A stretch of DNA of 64,000 nt, from assembly GCF_025766255.1 (NCBI RefSeq), contig NW_026516685.1:124001-188000 (forward strand), in the 5' to 3' direction. Of the stretch, positions 36,197 through 46,369 are shown piece by piece. The notes beneath the pieces are model-generated. The model ran no database searches. It was not told the DNA's origin and worked only from the letters and a program-made list of their open reading frames with translations. The translations under genes and the position numbers were made by a program. Position 1 is the stretch's first letter, and every line of letters starts with the position of its first letter. The DNA comes from Zychaea mexicana. Taxonomy: Eukaryota > Mucoromycota > Mucoromycetes > Mucorales > Lichtheimiaceae.

Positions 36197-36541
36197 AATT
36201 GACAAAGATGTGTTAAGAAAGAATGCTATTGTATTGTTACTGCTACGCTTGTTGAGTCATAAGCTCTTGGTGGTGCCGCTTAAAAATCCCGTAGACCTGA
36301 ACCGAGCAAATTTATACCTGGTAAAAAAAACATCACATCTTCCTAATATTGCGTTTTCTTGATATTTCGTTACGATACCCAAACACCTATAACCATTCGA
36401 TGTCATGAAAGATCAGAAAAAGAGATATGTTTAGAAAAAGATAATAATAGTTAAAACAAATAAGCATGTGTCTATGGGAGGTGTGTATCTGTGTAAGTGT
36501 GAATTGTTTGTGTAGATAAATAGAAATGAAGGTGTTTATAT

Positions 36542-37659
36542 ATGGCGTGTATGGCGATTGTAATCGCGCCACGTTCTTGGCAAGTTGCGTCTTCTTCGGA
36601 AAGAGATATCTTGAATAAGATTGATGAACACGCCCTGCACCTTTTGGATATGAAAGTCGATCCGTTCACGTTGAAAGAAATTGAGACAATGGCTGAGGAC
36701 TTGGAGACAGGATCAAACGAAATAATGCGGTATATCATGGGTGTCGAGATGCAGAATGAAAAGAAGAAGCAAGAAGTGAAGGAGAAAATGCAATTAGCAA
36801 GATCAAAGAAAAGATGAAGATGGAGAAGAAAACAGAGAAAACGATGGACAAGAAAACTGAAAACAAGCAGAAGAAAAGAAAACAACCGGAAATCAAGCTG
36901 AGGACTTATGGCCAAGTAACAGGAAAAGTCTTCGAAGAGAACCATGGTAAATTAAAAAGATTATTGGAAGGGATTGACAGTATAACTGAATTCAATTCAA
37001 TATTCGTCCATCGAGAGATCCCGCTCGATTGCTCGTTCGGAATTAAGCATATCAAAGCTGACGGATGGTGTTAATATCGTACCCTTGCTCTCCACGTTCA
37101 TGGTGACCAAGATCAATATATCAAGGTCAAACAAGCAATTCTTTATCAGCTTTTTGCGAACTATGATTTCTATCGCGATACTCTATGGAACGGACGTGAG
37201 GTTATAATGCAAAATGCGATCAAACGAATGGAATATGGTATCACACCAGAAACAGCACTATGTCAGAAGTACACTTGCAGTTCGGATTATTGGTTCAATG
37301 CGATATTAGATGCCCAAATTGCTGCAGATGCATATACTGTGCCGATTGCAGTATATGATGATCGCTTGGATTGGAACAGTGTTTAATACTTGCCTTTTAC
37401 TATCCCAAAGGGAACCAATCGACAACCGCAGCCAATAACTCTTTTTCTTAGCTCAAATCACTTTAACGCAATTGACCTCGTACCATCCAGAGCACGACAT
37501 ATGGAGTGGCCACCCGTCAGACCTTATCATGAGATAGGTTGGCATCGTCTTGGACTTAAGGCAGATTATTACAAGACTACACGGCGGTATCTTCATAGAA
37601 AACGCTTGACCGAAAACGAGAAACAATTTTTCATAGACATTGGCACGAGTGTCATATAA
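36542..37659 (+). pseudogene. OTU-like cysteine protease relic
   Basis: An N-terminal Glu/Lys-rich helical region (about 36,542-36,905) contains one frameshift. The OTU-like domain follows: the catalytic Asp-Gly-x-Cys block is KADGWC, directly followed by a TAA where CAA (Gln) would continue YRTLALHVHGD. The catalytic His block is SSNHFNAIDL. A second TAA precedes YLPFTIPKG. OTU domains accompany several fungal DNA transposons, which fits its place inside X. Both stops are single C-to-T changes from an open frame. Confidence 0.65.
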
Positions 37660-37950
37660 AACAGCAGAATAGAATTTATTAAATATAACTAAATATCATA
37701 AAATTCGGTTTACACAGTGTCAGAGCTAAAGCAAAGTTTGGAAGAGAAATTAACGTATGGGATGCATATACGAAAAATAGAAACCGGAGGAGAGAAAGGA
37801 TTGATGGGTGCACTTTTTTGGCGCTTCGAACCATCGTCACATCGCTATCACAAGTCTCGGTGCACCATTTTTCGTATCTCTCCAACAGTGTCAGTTACCA
37901 AGGACAGAGAGTCTGGACCCACACGGCAATAACCCTAGTTATTGCTCATG

Positions 37951-38165
37951 TGGAGGGCGTGTTATTTCTTGCGGGTCCGGTGACCTTGACATGTTGGGAC
38001 ATTGAGGTTGTATAATCTCACTTGGTGCTTAAATCTTTGATATATAAAGGCTCTGTACCCAATTCACCCCTCTCTTTCTCTTTACACTATTTTTTCTCAC
38101 ATCAAAAGAGAAGTATGTATTAGCCTTTATTTCTGTGATAACCCATCTTACATTGTTTTGCTTAC
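37951..38165 (+). promoter_or_regulatory. Spacer P, right of element X, oriented towards R12
   Basis: Inverse counterpart of 33,463-33,678 with TATA-like GATATATAAAG near 38,038 and the pyrimidine-rich leader before the R12 ATG. Confidence 0.55.
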
Positions 38166-38514
38166 ATGAATAAACTTTCAATAGCTTGTAAATACCAAGC
38201 TCTACCTGCATCAACTGTACGTTTGCACCATGGTTTCACCTACCCCGCAAGCTGATTCTCGTTGCCAACAAGCAAAAAGGTAAGAATCTAAAATTTGACA
38301 CTAAAGGAACTTTAGTCCTTTTTATTTGTACAAACTTGTTTTTTTCAAAGATACTCACTTGATTTAATATGTAATTAGACTGTTCGAAGAAGAATTGCTT
38401 TTGCTTGAGCAAGAGATGGAAGAGAAAGAAGAAGAACGACGACGATTAGACGCTGATATAAATGAATTGAAAAAAAAAATCCAATTGGCAAAAGCATTGA
38501 TCAACAGCCAATAA
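38166..38514 (+). pseudogene. R gene copy 12, outermost, internally deleted, native 3' end
   Basis: Exon 1 begins MNKLSIACKYQALPAST and is joined by an internal deletion of several hundred bp (at CACCATGG/TTTCACCTACC) to the end of exon 2. Intron 2 and the complete coiled-coil exon follow. It reads LFEEELLLLEQEMEEKEEER, then a Lys/Leu helix ending AKALINSQ and TAA. Only this copy and copy 1 retain that 3' end, defining the native R C-terminus. Confidence 0.65.
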
Positions 38515-38605
38515 TAAAACCTCATCCCCATTCCGTTCCTCACATTTAAACGCAAAGCAACGCACTGTTGTTGTTGGTTTTTTTCCATTGATTTTTTATT
38601 ACAGT

Positions 38606-40383
38606 AGTGAGTCGGTAGGTCCAGCAAATGTAGGATGATGTTAAAGAGAGAAAGTGGTAATGTCCAGATTGTTTATGCATATAACAGGTCATACAGCTGT
38701 ACACGATACTTGTTATTCAGGGGGGGGGAGGTGGAGTATATGTTTTAGAAGAACAGAAGCAATTTAGATGTGATCCTTTTTCGGTTTAGACAATCAAGAA
38801 AACATGTACTACAAACCAAAAGAGAGGAGCGAGGAGCTGCATGATGGCATCTTTTTCATCATCCTCCTTTTGACTGGCTGCAACCGCAGTCGTTCTCTCT
38901 CTCTGTGTGTACGTGTTGGCTATAGATTCAAAAGATAGTATCGTAACTCACATGGATAACACTGTCTTAATGCGTGTTGATGATAATGACCAGACCCGAA
39001 TACAGTTGAGTAGCTTTTACTTATCCACCACCAAGAAAATAATCGACAATACACAAATGAAAAAGACACTTTTGAATTGGCACCGTGTCAACTACTATTA
39101 CTACTACTAGTGTCACTATTCTGCAGTATGATATGCTCGGTGCGCTTACTATCGTACCGACAAGACAAGACATTATTGAATGGGACTTGGTAACACATGT
39201 ACTTTGATGCGCGCGCGCACGGCATTAAAAGTAATGACGTGCAACCGGTTCTTGTTGGTTCATTCAGCTTGTTGTTGTTTGTGCTGGAAAGCCATCATCA
39301 CAACCCGCAAAAGCAAAGAAAAGCAGCCTCCCACACCCACCTTTTCCTTGTTCGCGAAACGCACATATCTTCCAACATGATAGCGACTACTATGTCGTTC
39401 GTGTGTGTGTCGTGTTGTATTGAGTTTTGGGTGTGTCATGCAAACATCATTCTGATGAGAGAACTCGGCATAATCTACAGTAATAAAGCTGTCACTACTA
39501 CTACTACTACTGCTAGTATACCAATGTGTTACAGCACGACGATGTAAATTGGATATATTCGTCCCTTTGTCCATTTCCGTATCCTCCACCTCTACACACC
39601 CCTACCCCTGCGAAAACCTTAAAATGATGTCCGTCTTGCGTCCGAGGTTCATTTGTCCCTCTCATTACCCTTGGGCTTGGGGATTATAGAATCGACAAAG
39701 TGGCTGCGTCTATAATTAATATATATATCGATCCAACCGGGACATCCCCGTCCGAAATAATGATTTCAAGCATAAACAGCTAAAGTTGAAGGGATCTGCC
39801 TTTTTGTCCTACTCTGTGTAATACATACTGTGTGTGTGTCTCTCTCTACTGAGTGCTAACAGGTCTTCTGGGGTCTCGGATGGTGGTCTGTCTCACTCGA
39901 CATGATCTGGGTGCACTTTTACGTATCGTCTACAAAAAGTGTATTACATGTGTGGACATGACGTTTGTGTTCGTTGTGTGCCACGTTTTTGTTTTCCCTC
40001 TCTCTTTCTTTCTTTCTTTCTTTGTTGACGCGGTACAAAAAAAAACATGGGACCAAAACGACACAAACGACGGAGGGGCTTTGATTGTTGTTGTTGTTGT
40101 TGTTGTTCAAATAGAAAAACTGATGGAAAATGACAAACTCACTTTGACACCCGCGCCCTTAACGCATCGGCATTAACAGTGAATGGAGATCCAATTGAGT
40201 GTTAGCATGAGAGAAACATGGTCGGGACGTAGACGTAAGAATGATGATTGTTCTGGAGGGGGGTTTACGCCGGAAACAACACACACACATAAAAGAAAAG
40301 GAAAGCGGCCTCCTCCTTGTCACACTTTTTTTTTCTCTTTTCAACTCTAAATTCTTTTTCAACTCGAACAAAGAAATCACAAA
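38606..40383. other. Host intergenic region, no gene recognised
   Basis: Base composition returns to host level. It holds CT/TG microsatellites (near 38,895 and 39,830), a GTT repeat at about 40,085-40,107 and scattered short frames without family signs. The last 60 bp are a pyrimidine-rich tract upstream of the metallothionein start. Confidence 0.6.
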
Positions 40384-40865
40384 ATGGCTTGCCCTTGTAC
40401 ACAAAACGATAGTTGCACGTAAGCTTCGCCCCATCAACTTTTTTGAAAGATGCTTTTTTCTATAGCGTGCATACATAACCAAAGACCTTTGAATGTATTG
40501 TAAATTAGCTGCCAAACCAGCAACCAATGCAAGTGTGGTAAGGACTGTCAATGCAAAGACTGCAAGGCCATGCATAAGCAAACATGCGCTTGCAAAGGTA
40601 AAAAAAGTCCCCTCCATCGTTTGTTACTCTATACTTCCGAAGGCCACTCTGTGTTCGTACATGCTGTATACTAAATAAACCATCTTGTAACACACAAATA
40701 ATCATCACGTAAACAATGATTATAGGCACCGGTCAAGGTATGGTATAACGTGAACTTTATTGTTTTTCCTCCTCCTCCTCCGAAGAAAAAGAAAGAGATG
40801 TTGACTGACACACACGCTGTCTTGATTTAGGCTGCTCCTGCCAAGACGAGTGCAACTGCTACTAA
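40384..40865 (+). CDS. Metallothionein, four exons including a 12-nt exon
   Basis: Small Cys-rich metal-binding protein for cytosolic Cu/Zn/Cd buffering. Exons at 40384-40418, 40509-40597, 40726-40737 and 40831-40865 give 56 residues. All introns (90, 128, 93 bp) are GT...AG and the total is 57 codons with TAA. The product opens MACPCTQNDSCTCQ, continues with QCKCGKDCQCKDC and TCACK, then GTGQG, and ends CSCQDECNCY. It has 15 Cys in 56 residues, seven of them pairs in C-x-C motifs, and no aromatic residue except the last Tyr. The 12-nt third exon (GCACCGGTCAAG) keeps phase whether included or skipped, so a 52-residue form is also possible. No single reading frame reveals this gene. Family assignment is by Cys pattern; subfamily unknown. 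Confidence 0.88.
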
Positions 40866-41210
40866 AGAAGAAAAACTGATGATCAAACGTTGCACATTTG
40901 TATCACAATTTTGCGGAGCCCTTTTCTTTTTGTACATAACACCCGCGATGAAATAAAACAATTCTGCGATTCGTACCATAATAAGAGAAAATAGAACTAC
41001 TTTTTTATTATCATTATATATAAACATACAAGTCACTTTTTTTTTTTTTGGTTTTTGTTCTGGAAATAGATAGAAAGCAAAAATCAAACAAACTTTTTGG
41101 AAGGAGAGAGAGAGAGAGAGAGAGAGATGATGGTGGTGGTGGAGGACTATGCAATATACGGAAGATAGAAGAGGGGGATGGATATATAGATACAAAATAA
41201 ACAAACAGAT

Positions 41211-42776
41211 TTAGAAGAAGCTGGCGAGTGTTGCCGCGGACATAACAGGAGAAGCTTGAGGGGAGACATCAGGCGTACAAGAGGTTGATGGTGGAGGGGT
41301 TGTAGTAGCATTAGCGGGAGTAGTGGTGGTGGTAGTGGTAGTAGTGGTAGTGTTATTAGTATTAGAAGCAGATGTAAGCACAGAGGCGAATTGAGCAGCA
41401 AAGGCAGGTGAAAACAAGGACGAACCAAAGCTGGCCAAGGTGTGATTCAAGGCAGCCATGTGAGAATGCTCAATGTGGTATTTCAAGCCATTCAAGTTCT
41501 TGTAGCGCTTGCCGCAGTCGCCAATGGTGCACTGGTACGGCTTGGAAGCAATGTTTTCACTTTCATCCGACACCAAGTCGCAGTGGCCATGCTGGTTGTG
41601 ATACTTTAAGCCGTTCGGGTTCTTGTATGCCTTTTGACAGCCCGGCACATTGCACTTGTACGGCTTGTCGGCGTTTGCATCTTTATATATAAACAATAAC
41701 AACATTTGAGTATAAAGTTCTGGACAATGATCGTTCATGACCACACACACACACAGCCTAACATACACACATACACATACAAATAAACACAACCCCAAAA
41801 TATACACTTACTGGTGTTGGCAGAAGCAAGCAAAGCGCCTGCTTGAGCAAGGAAATCCTCATCGGTCAACATTGGCGTGGGCAGCTCACCCGTTGCCAAT
41901 GCCAGCTTCTTGGCGGCACTCTGGGTCAATAAGTCCAAGGCGCTCGGCAAGCTGCTAAACTGCTGGTACGAGCGCTTCTTTCCAGCTGTCAACGTATTTA
42001 ATGATGAGGATGATGGTGATGATGGTGATGCGGTGGTGATGTCGGTGTTGATGGTCAATTTTTTTGGCAAAGAGGAGGAGGAGGATGATGATGATGATTG
42101 TGATGATGATGATTCGTTACAGCTGTAATAGCTCAAAGGTTCTTCGACAACAGAATCTGTAGGAGTAAGGGGACCTGTTGTTGTTGTTGTTGTTGCTAGT
42201 TCCAAACCATCTTCTTCCTTGATGGGCGAGGTGAGCGACAAGGGCGACAGAGTGGCACTGTTGTACAAGTCGGAAAGATAGGCGGCAGCCTTCTTTTTAA
42301 GGGCATCACAGCTTTCGGCATCGTCCAGCGTAGGCGAGCTGGGAGCGGTACAAGGGGAAGGCGAGGCGGATGGAGAAGATGAAGAAGATAATGATGGAGG
42401 GGTAGGAGACCAGAAGCTGGCATCGTCTTCGTCTTCTTCCTCGAGACGCACATGGCATTCCTCATAGTGCTGCAGCAGATCGTGGAGATCTGAGAGGACC
42501 AGCCCGCAGCATGAGAAATCACGGCAGTATGCAGCCTCCAGTTCACGCGACTCAAAGGCGTCCTTGACATCCTTTTGCGGAGCGCAGAGCTGGAAATCGT
42601 ATGTGCTTTTGATAGTTCAAGAAAGAAGAAAAAGTCAGTTCCACATGTTCGGTCGGGCTTGTGTGTGGTCAAATCACAGTAATAGTGATAGCTTACTCAA
42701 AGCTAATGTCTTGGTTGGGGACCGTGATGGTGCTCATACGACGGACAGAGTTGTTGTATTCGATAGGAACTGGCAT
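41211..42776 (-). CDS. Sfp1/JAZF1-like C2H2 zinc-finger transcription factor
   Basis: Nuclear regulator resembling fungal Sfp1, which controls growth and ribosome-related genes. Three exons (about 42776-42697, 42605-41812, 41680-41211) give 447 residues. An N-terminal finger-like Cys/His block (residues about 44-72, YCRDFSCCGLVLSDLHDLLQ then HYEECH) precedes acidic and long Ser/Thr-rich low-complexity stretches. Two C-terminal C2H2 fingers of the paired Sfp1 type follow (YKCNVPGCQKAYKNPNGLKY and YQCTIGDCGKRYKNLNGLKY), separated by about 16 residues. A Thr tract and a Pro/Ser tail end the protein. The start is the first ATG whose exon splices in frame to the finger exon. Another TF of the same finger type is possible. 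Confidence 0.82.
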
Positions 42777-45687
42777 GATAGGATGTGATTTGGTAATGTA
42801 ACGAAAAGAAAGAAAACAAATGCAAGATGAAAAGAGAAGGAAAAAGATGGTACAGGAAAGAGAGAGAGAGAGAGAGAAGAAGAAGAAGATGCAAGGGTAT
42901 GCTTTTTTTGAGGAAGAAGTGTGTAGTAGACAACAACAAAAAAAAAAAAGTCAAAGAGGCGTGTGCGGAAAGAGGGTCGAGCAAGAAAACCAAGGACGGT
43001 TGGAAGGGCTTCGTTTATATACGGTTTCTGAGAGTCAAAGTTAAATCCAAAGAGCAGGTAGGTTTTTGCCAATCAAGAACTCCAAGAGAGAGAGAGAGAG
43101 CCTCTAGAGAGAGAGAGTAAAGAGCGGTCGGGTTACACACGGTCACACAGAATGGCCCCGGAATCCCAATTCTTTCAAATTGGAAAAAGGGACCTTTCCC
43201 GCCGCTCAAATAAAAGAAAAAAAGAAAATAGAAAATGGCTGATGGCTGTCGTAGGTGAGATATCCACACACGCTTCTACTAGCTGCTACTCCTTTAGCAA
43301 TTAGGCCATGACTACTACTACTATTAGTACTAGTACCTGAGCTCAATAGACCCACTCAGTCGTAGATCGTTACGGCCGTATCACCCGCGCTTTTGTTGTT
43401 ATTCAGTCGTTCTAGTGGAGGGGGTTACTTTAGTAGATGTTTTCGATGTTTCATCGTACAACTTGGTTCTCCGCCCCACCACTTCTTCCATTGGTTATGT
43501 TTGGCTCAAAAGTAAGAGAGAGAGAGAGAGAGACAGAGAGAGCATCCTTTGTCTTTCCGATCATCGACAACAACAACAACCGAACCCACCCGGATGGTCC
43601 GACCGAATGAGTTTAGTATCGTCTCCATTACACGGCGACAGAGCCATGTGGGAGACTGCGCGTTATTTTTAGCCGATGACGACGACGACGGCAAAGACGG
43701 ACGATGCGTTTTAAAGCAGAAAGTAGTAAAGTCGTGTCAAATAAACACAGCAAGGATAGCTTCCGAGGTTCACCACACACAACAAGAGCACGCGTTGCAT
43801 ACATCATCCACATTATTGTACATAATAACAACAAGTTTACATATGTGGTTTGTGTGTGTGTGTGTGTGTATACACGCCTTTACAATAGACACATGATTCA
43901 TGCCAATCCAATCCCTATTTATTTTTTGACGCTACACTCAATTAGCGACGTTAGTCCGAAAAACAAAACAACAAATGCGCCGTTCATCCTTTCCCTTCAC
44001 ACAAGCATCCACGCACCCACACTAGCGACTACTGCCCACACACCACTAGGGATCGGGGGAGTGGGAGAGGAAGGGGCGAGATGCGCGCGCGCGCGCAACA
44101 GAGAGAAAGAGAACGAGAGAATGCAGGGACTAGCTCAAACTAAATAATACCGTTGATTGAATTCCATGGCATTTTTTAGCGCTCAGGACACACACAAGGG
44201 GGAGGGGGGGGACAAACAAGATGATCTACACGACGATGATGATGATGGTTGAGATGTGCTTAATGTCCCATGGAGGATGGCTAACAAAAGAGTTGTTGTT
44301 CATGTATGACACACACACACACACACACAGAAAGCTCTCCTTTTCATCATCGTCATCCATCATCACCGCCTCTGTAGTATACCCGTACTACGTCAACGCA
44401 ACTGGGGGATTTCAAAAATTATAGGCATAGGAGCGGGAACAAAAACACTAAGCTACGTCTTGTACATTTCAAAACAGCTGTCTCTCTCATTTTGGTTTAC
44501 TATTAGCAATAGCAACTCAGTTCATGCGTCTTTTTCGTTTGTTTATGTGTGTGTGTGCAATGTAGACTCATGTACCATGCACATGTAATGGTGTATTCAC
44601 ACCCACACCCACACCCACACACATACACATATACACATGAGAGCAGCAGAGAAAGGGATGCGCGCAACTTGCGAGTCAAGGTAGAAAGAGACACTGGTCG
44701 TCGTCGTCATTGTCCATGTTACACTCAGGCCTTTCACCATGACAAACGGTGACTCTACATCACGGTCAATTACTATTACGGGTATACCTTTCTCGGCCTT
44801 TATACTAGTCCCAAATAAAATAATGATGGCAGAGTGATCGGTTGTGATACCCGACACGTTGAACTAGTAGGTGGTGGTAGATGGTTGGTTCATGTTGAAC
44901 TGCCGACGGGCATGTCTCTACTACTACCCTCCACGTCTTGCGTACTTGAGGGGCAAGAATACGTCGAATAGCGCCATACACGAGGCACATCATGACCATT
45001 GGGGAAGCCCCCAAGCCAGTCAATCAGCTTTTAGAAAATGACACTTGTTGCCACATCATTTGTAGGGTGGGGGGGGGAGTGTTTGACCTCACGTGAAGGC
45101 ATGTCGTTGCAACGAGAGAGAGAGAGAGACTGAGAGAGTGAGAGACTGAGATACAATAGGATAAACTGAATCGAGCTTTCGGCAATTTAGCATTCCTTTT
45201 GTCACACACTGGCTGTTACACGGGGACAGGTTGAAATCAAGATGTAGGTCATACAAGCCTGATTTCTCTGTGTTCAGCAAGCTCACTCCAATCCAATATA
45301 GTCTCCCTACATACCTCCATCACCTAAGAGAAAGTGTTGGGTCAATTCAAATACATGTGTATATACAGAGAGAGAGAGCACAGGATCATAAATGTTTAGG
45401 CGCTCAATGAGAAAGGGCTGCTGTGCTTGAACAATAGCAGCAGCAGCAGCAGCTTTTTAAATGAAACCTAAACTCCACCAATTGCTTGCGTAAAACTAAT
45501 GCAAGAAAAGACTTTTTCTCTTTTCTGCTGAGAAATAACATCCTCCCTCCGCTTATCGACACCCACACCACACACACACACTCAGCTTGGCTGGAAACTG
45601 ACGTAGTGTAATAGCTAGTTAGTACCTAGTTTACAATAATCTACCACTAGCAGTTTAGCGTGTTTCTGTCTACCGAAAAAAAAAAAG
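42777..45687. other. Long intergenic region with GA/CA microsatellites
   Basis: Shared 5' region of the divergent transcription-factor and Gemin7-like genes. Contains (AG)n tracts near 42,857, 43,090, 43,515 and 45,113, (TG)n at 43,849-43,870, (CA)n near 44,310 and 45,570, a (CG)n stretch near 44,083 and CAG repeats near 45,440. No coding region or RNA gene recognised. Confidence 0.6.
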
Positions 45688-46023
45688 ATGACAAGCCAAC
45701 ACGTCAAGAGCACTAAAAATTACGACGAGTGGCAATCGCGCAATGTTCATTTCTGGCAAACAGTCATTACGACCACGGGAGAAGAAAAAGCAAAGTTCAC
45801 GCTGTACGGAAACACAGCAGCGCAAGGCACCATCAAGGGCGTGGACAGCCAGACGAATCGGTTTGTGGTGCGGCAGCTGGAAACGCCCAGCGGCTTATAT
45901 GAAAAGGCGGTCCTGCGAGGGGATGATGTGCAAGCGATAGAGATCCCGCACTGTGATTGGCACGTCGGAACGAGATCAGCCGGAGTAGAAAAAATTTTTC
46001 AAGGCACCCGAGCCGACGTATAA
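45688..46023 (+). CDS. GEMIN7: Gemin7-like Sm-fold protein of the SMN complex
   Basis: Intronless frame of 111 residues. Residues about 33-90 resemble the Sm-like core of Gemin7, a subunit that binds Gemin6 in the SMN complex and helps load Sm proteins on snRNAs. The telling stretch is RFVVRQLETPSGLYEKAVLR, where animal Gemin7 has a Q-L-x-T-P-x-G block followed by A-x-L-R and an aspartate. The upstream AKFTLYGNTAAQGTIKGVDS fits the first strands of the Sm fold. The N-terminus is short compared with animal Gemin7 and the C-terminus adds about 20 residues (IFQGTRADV). A poly-A run precedes the start. Identification is by motif only. Confidence 0.75.
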   Translation: MTSQHVKSTKNYDEWQSRNVHFWQTVITTTGEEKAKFTLYGNTAAQGTIKGVDSQTNRFVVRQLETPSGLYEKAVLRGDDVQAIEIPHCDWHVGTRSAGVEKIFQGTRADV

Positions 46024-46369
46024 AAGAGCGGCCTCTTTTGATTTATGAAACTTTTCAGCTTGTTCGGCTGACGGTCCTCGGAATACCCTTTACGTCTGCT
46101 TAACCCCCTCACTTATCTCTCGCATCATTCTTTTTTCATTTTAAATCTTTCTTCATTTGAACAATAAAACAAAAAGGCATCTCTTCTTACTACTACTACT
46201 TTCATCTATACATACACCCTTTCGCACACACTCACCAGATCAAAGAACAAAAGTAAATATTTGGGTTTACCTTTGTGTGGGTCTTGCAGGAACAGATGAA
46301 CTAACCCAATAACTTCTTGTCATTACCGGATAAAGGCATCCCTTTATAATCTGTACATAACATTCAATC
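46024..46369. promoter_or_regulatory. Gemin7-CPSase intergenic region
   Basis: 346 bp, pyrimidine-rich, with no coding sequence. It must contain the Gemin7-like 3' end and the promoter and leader of the carbamoyl-phosphate synthase gene. No unambiguous TATA box seen. Confidence 0.5.

Larger units (their letters stand above)
33679..37950. mobile_element. Element X: long inverted ends, Crypton-like recombinase and OTU relics
   Basis: About 60 bp at the left end (ATGAGCAATAACTAGGGTTA...TTGGTAACTGACACC) match the right end in inverse. The inverted match continues outwards through P and into R11/R12, so the full terminal repeat exceeds 350 bp. Inside are two convergent relic genes: a tyrosine recombinase of Crypton/Gcr1 type on the minus strand and an OTU-like protease on the plus strand. 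True Cryptons usually lack terminal inverted repeats, so X may be a composite. Confidence 0.7.
1..38605. repeat. Alternating inverted-repeat array of R, P, A and B segments
   Basis: Twelve copies of gene R alternate strictly in orientation across this block. 5' ends of divergent copies face a short promoter-like spacer P (or inserts in its place). 3' ends of convergent copies face the AT-rich segment A, always joined to R at the same base, just after the codons for MEEKG. Only the copies at the two outer edges (79-848 and 38,166-38,514) run on into the true R 3' end, and the sequence just beyond them (1-78 and 38,515-38,605) is again an inverted match. The left limit lies at or beyond the window edge. 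Visible directly from matching sequence on both strands; the mechanism that built it is inference. Confidence 0.9.

Noticed and set aside
1..38605. CRISPR-like interpretation of the regular repeats
   Set aside because: Repeats are long inverted gene copies with transposons in a eukaryotic genome. There are no short direct repeats with unique spacers and no cas genes.
42820..43120. Lys/Glu/Arg-rich frame with repeated RERERE-type runs
   Set aside because: Translation of (GA)n microsatellites upstream of the transcription factor.
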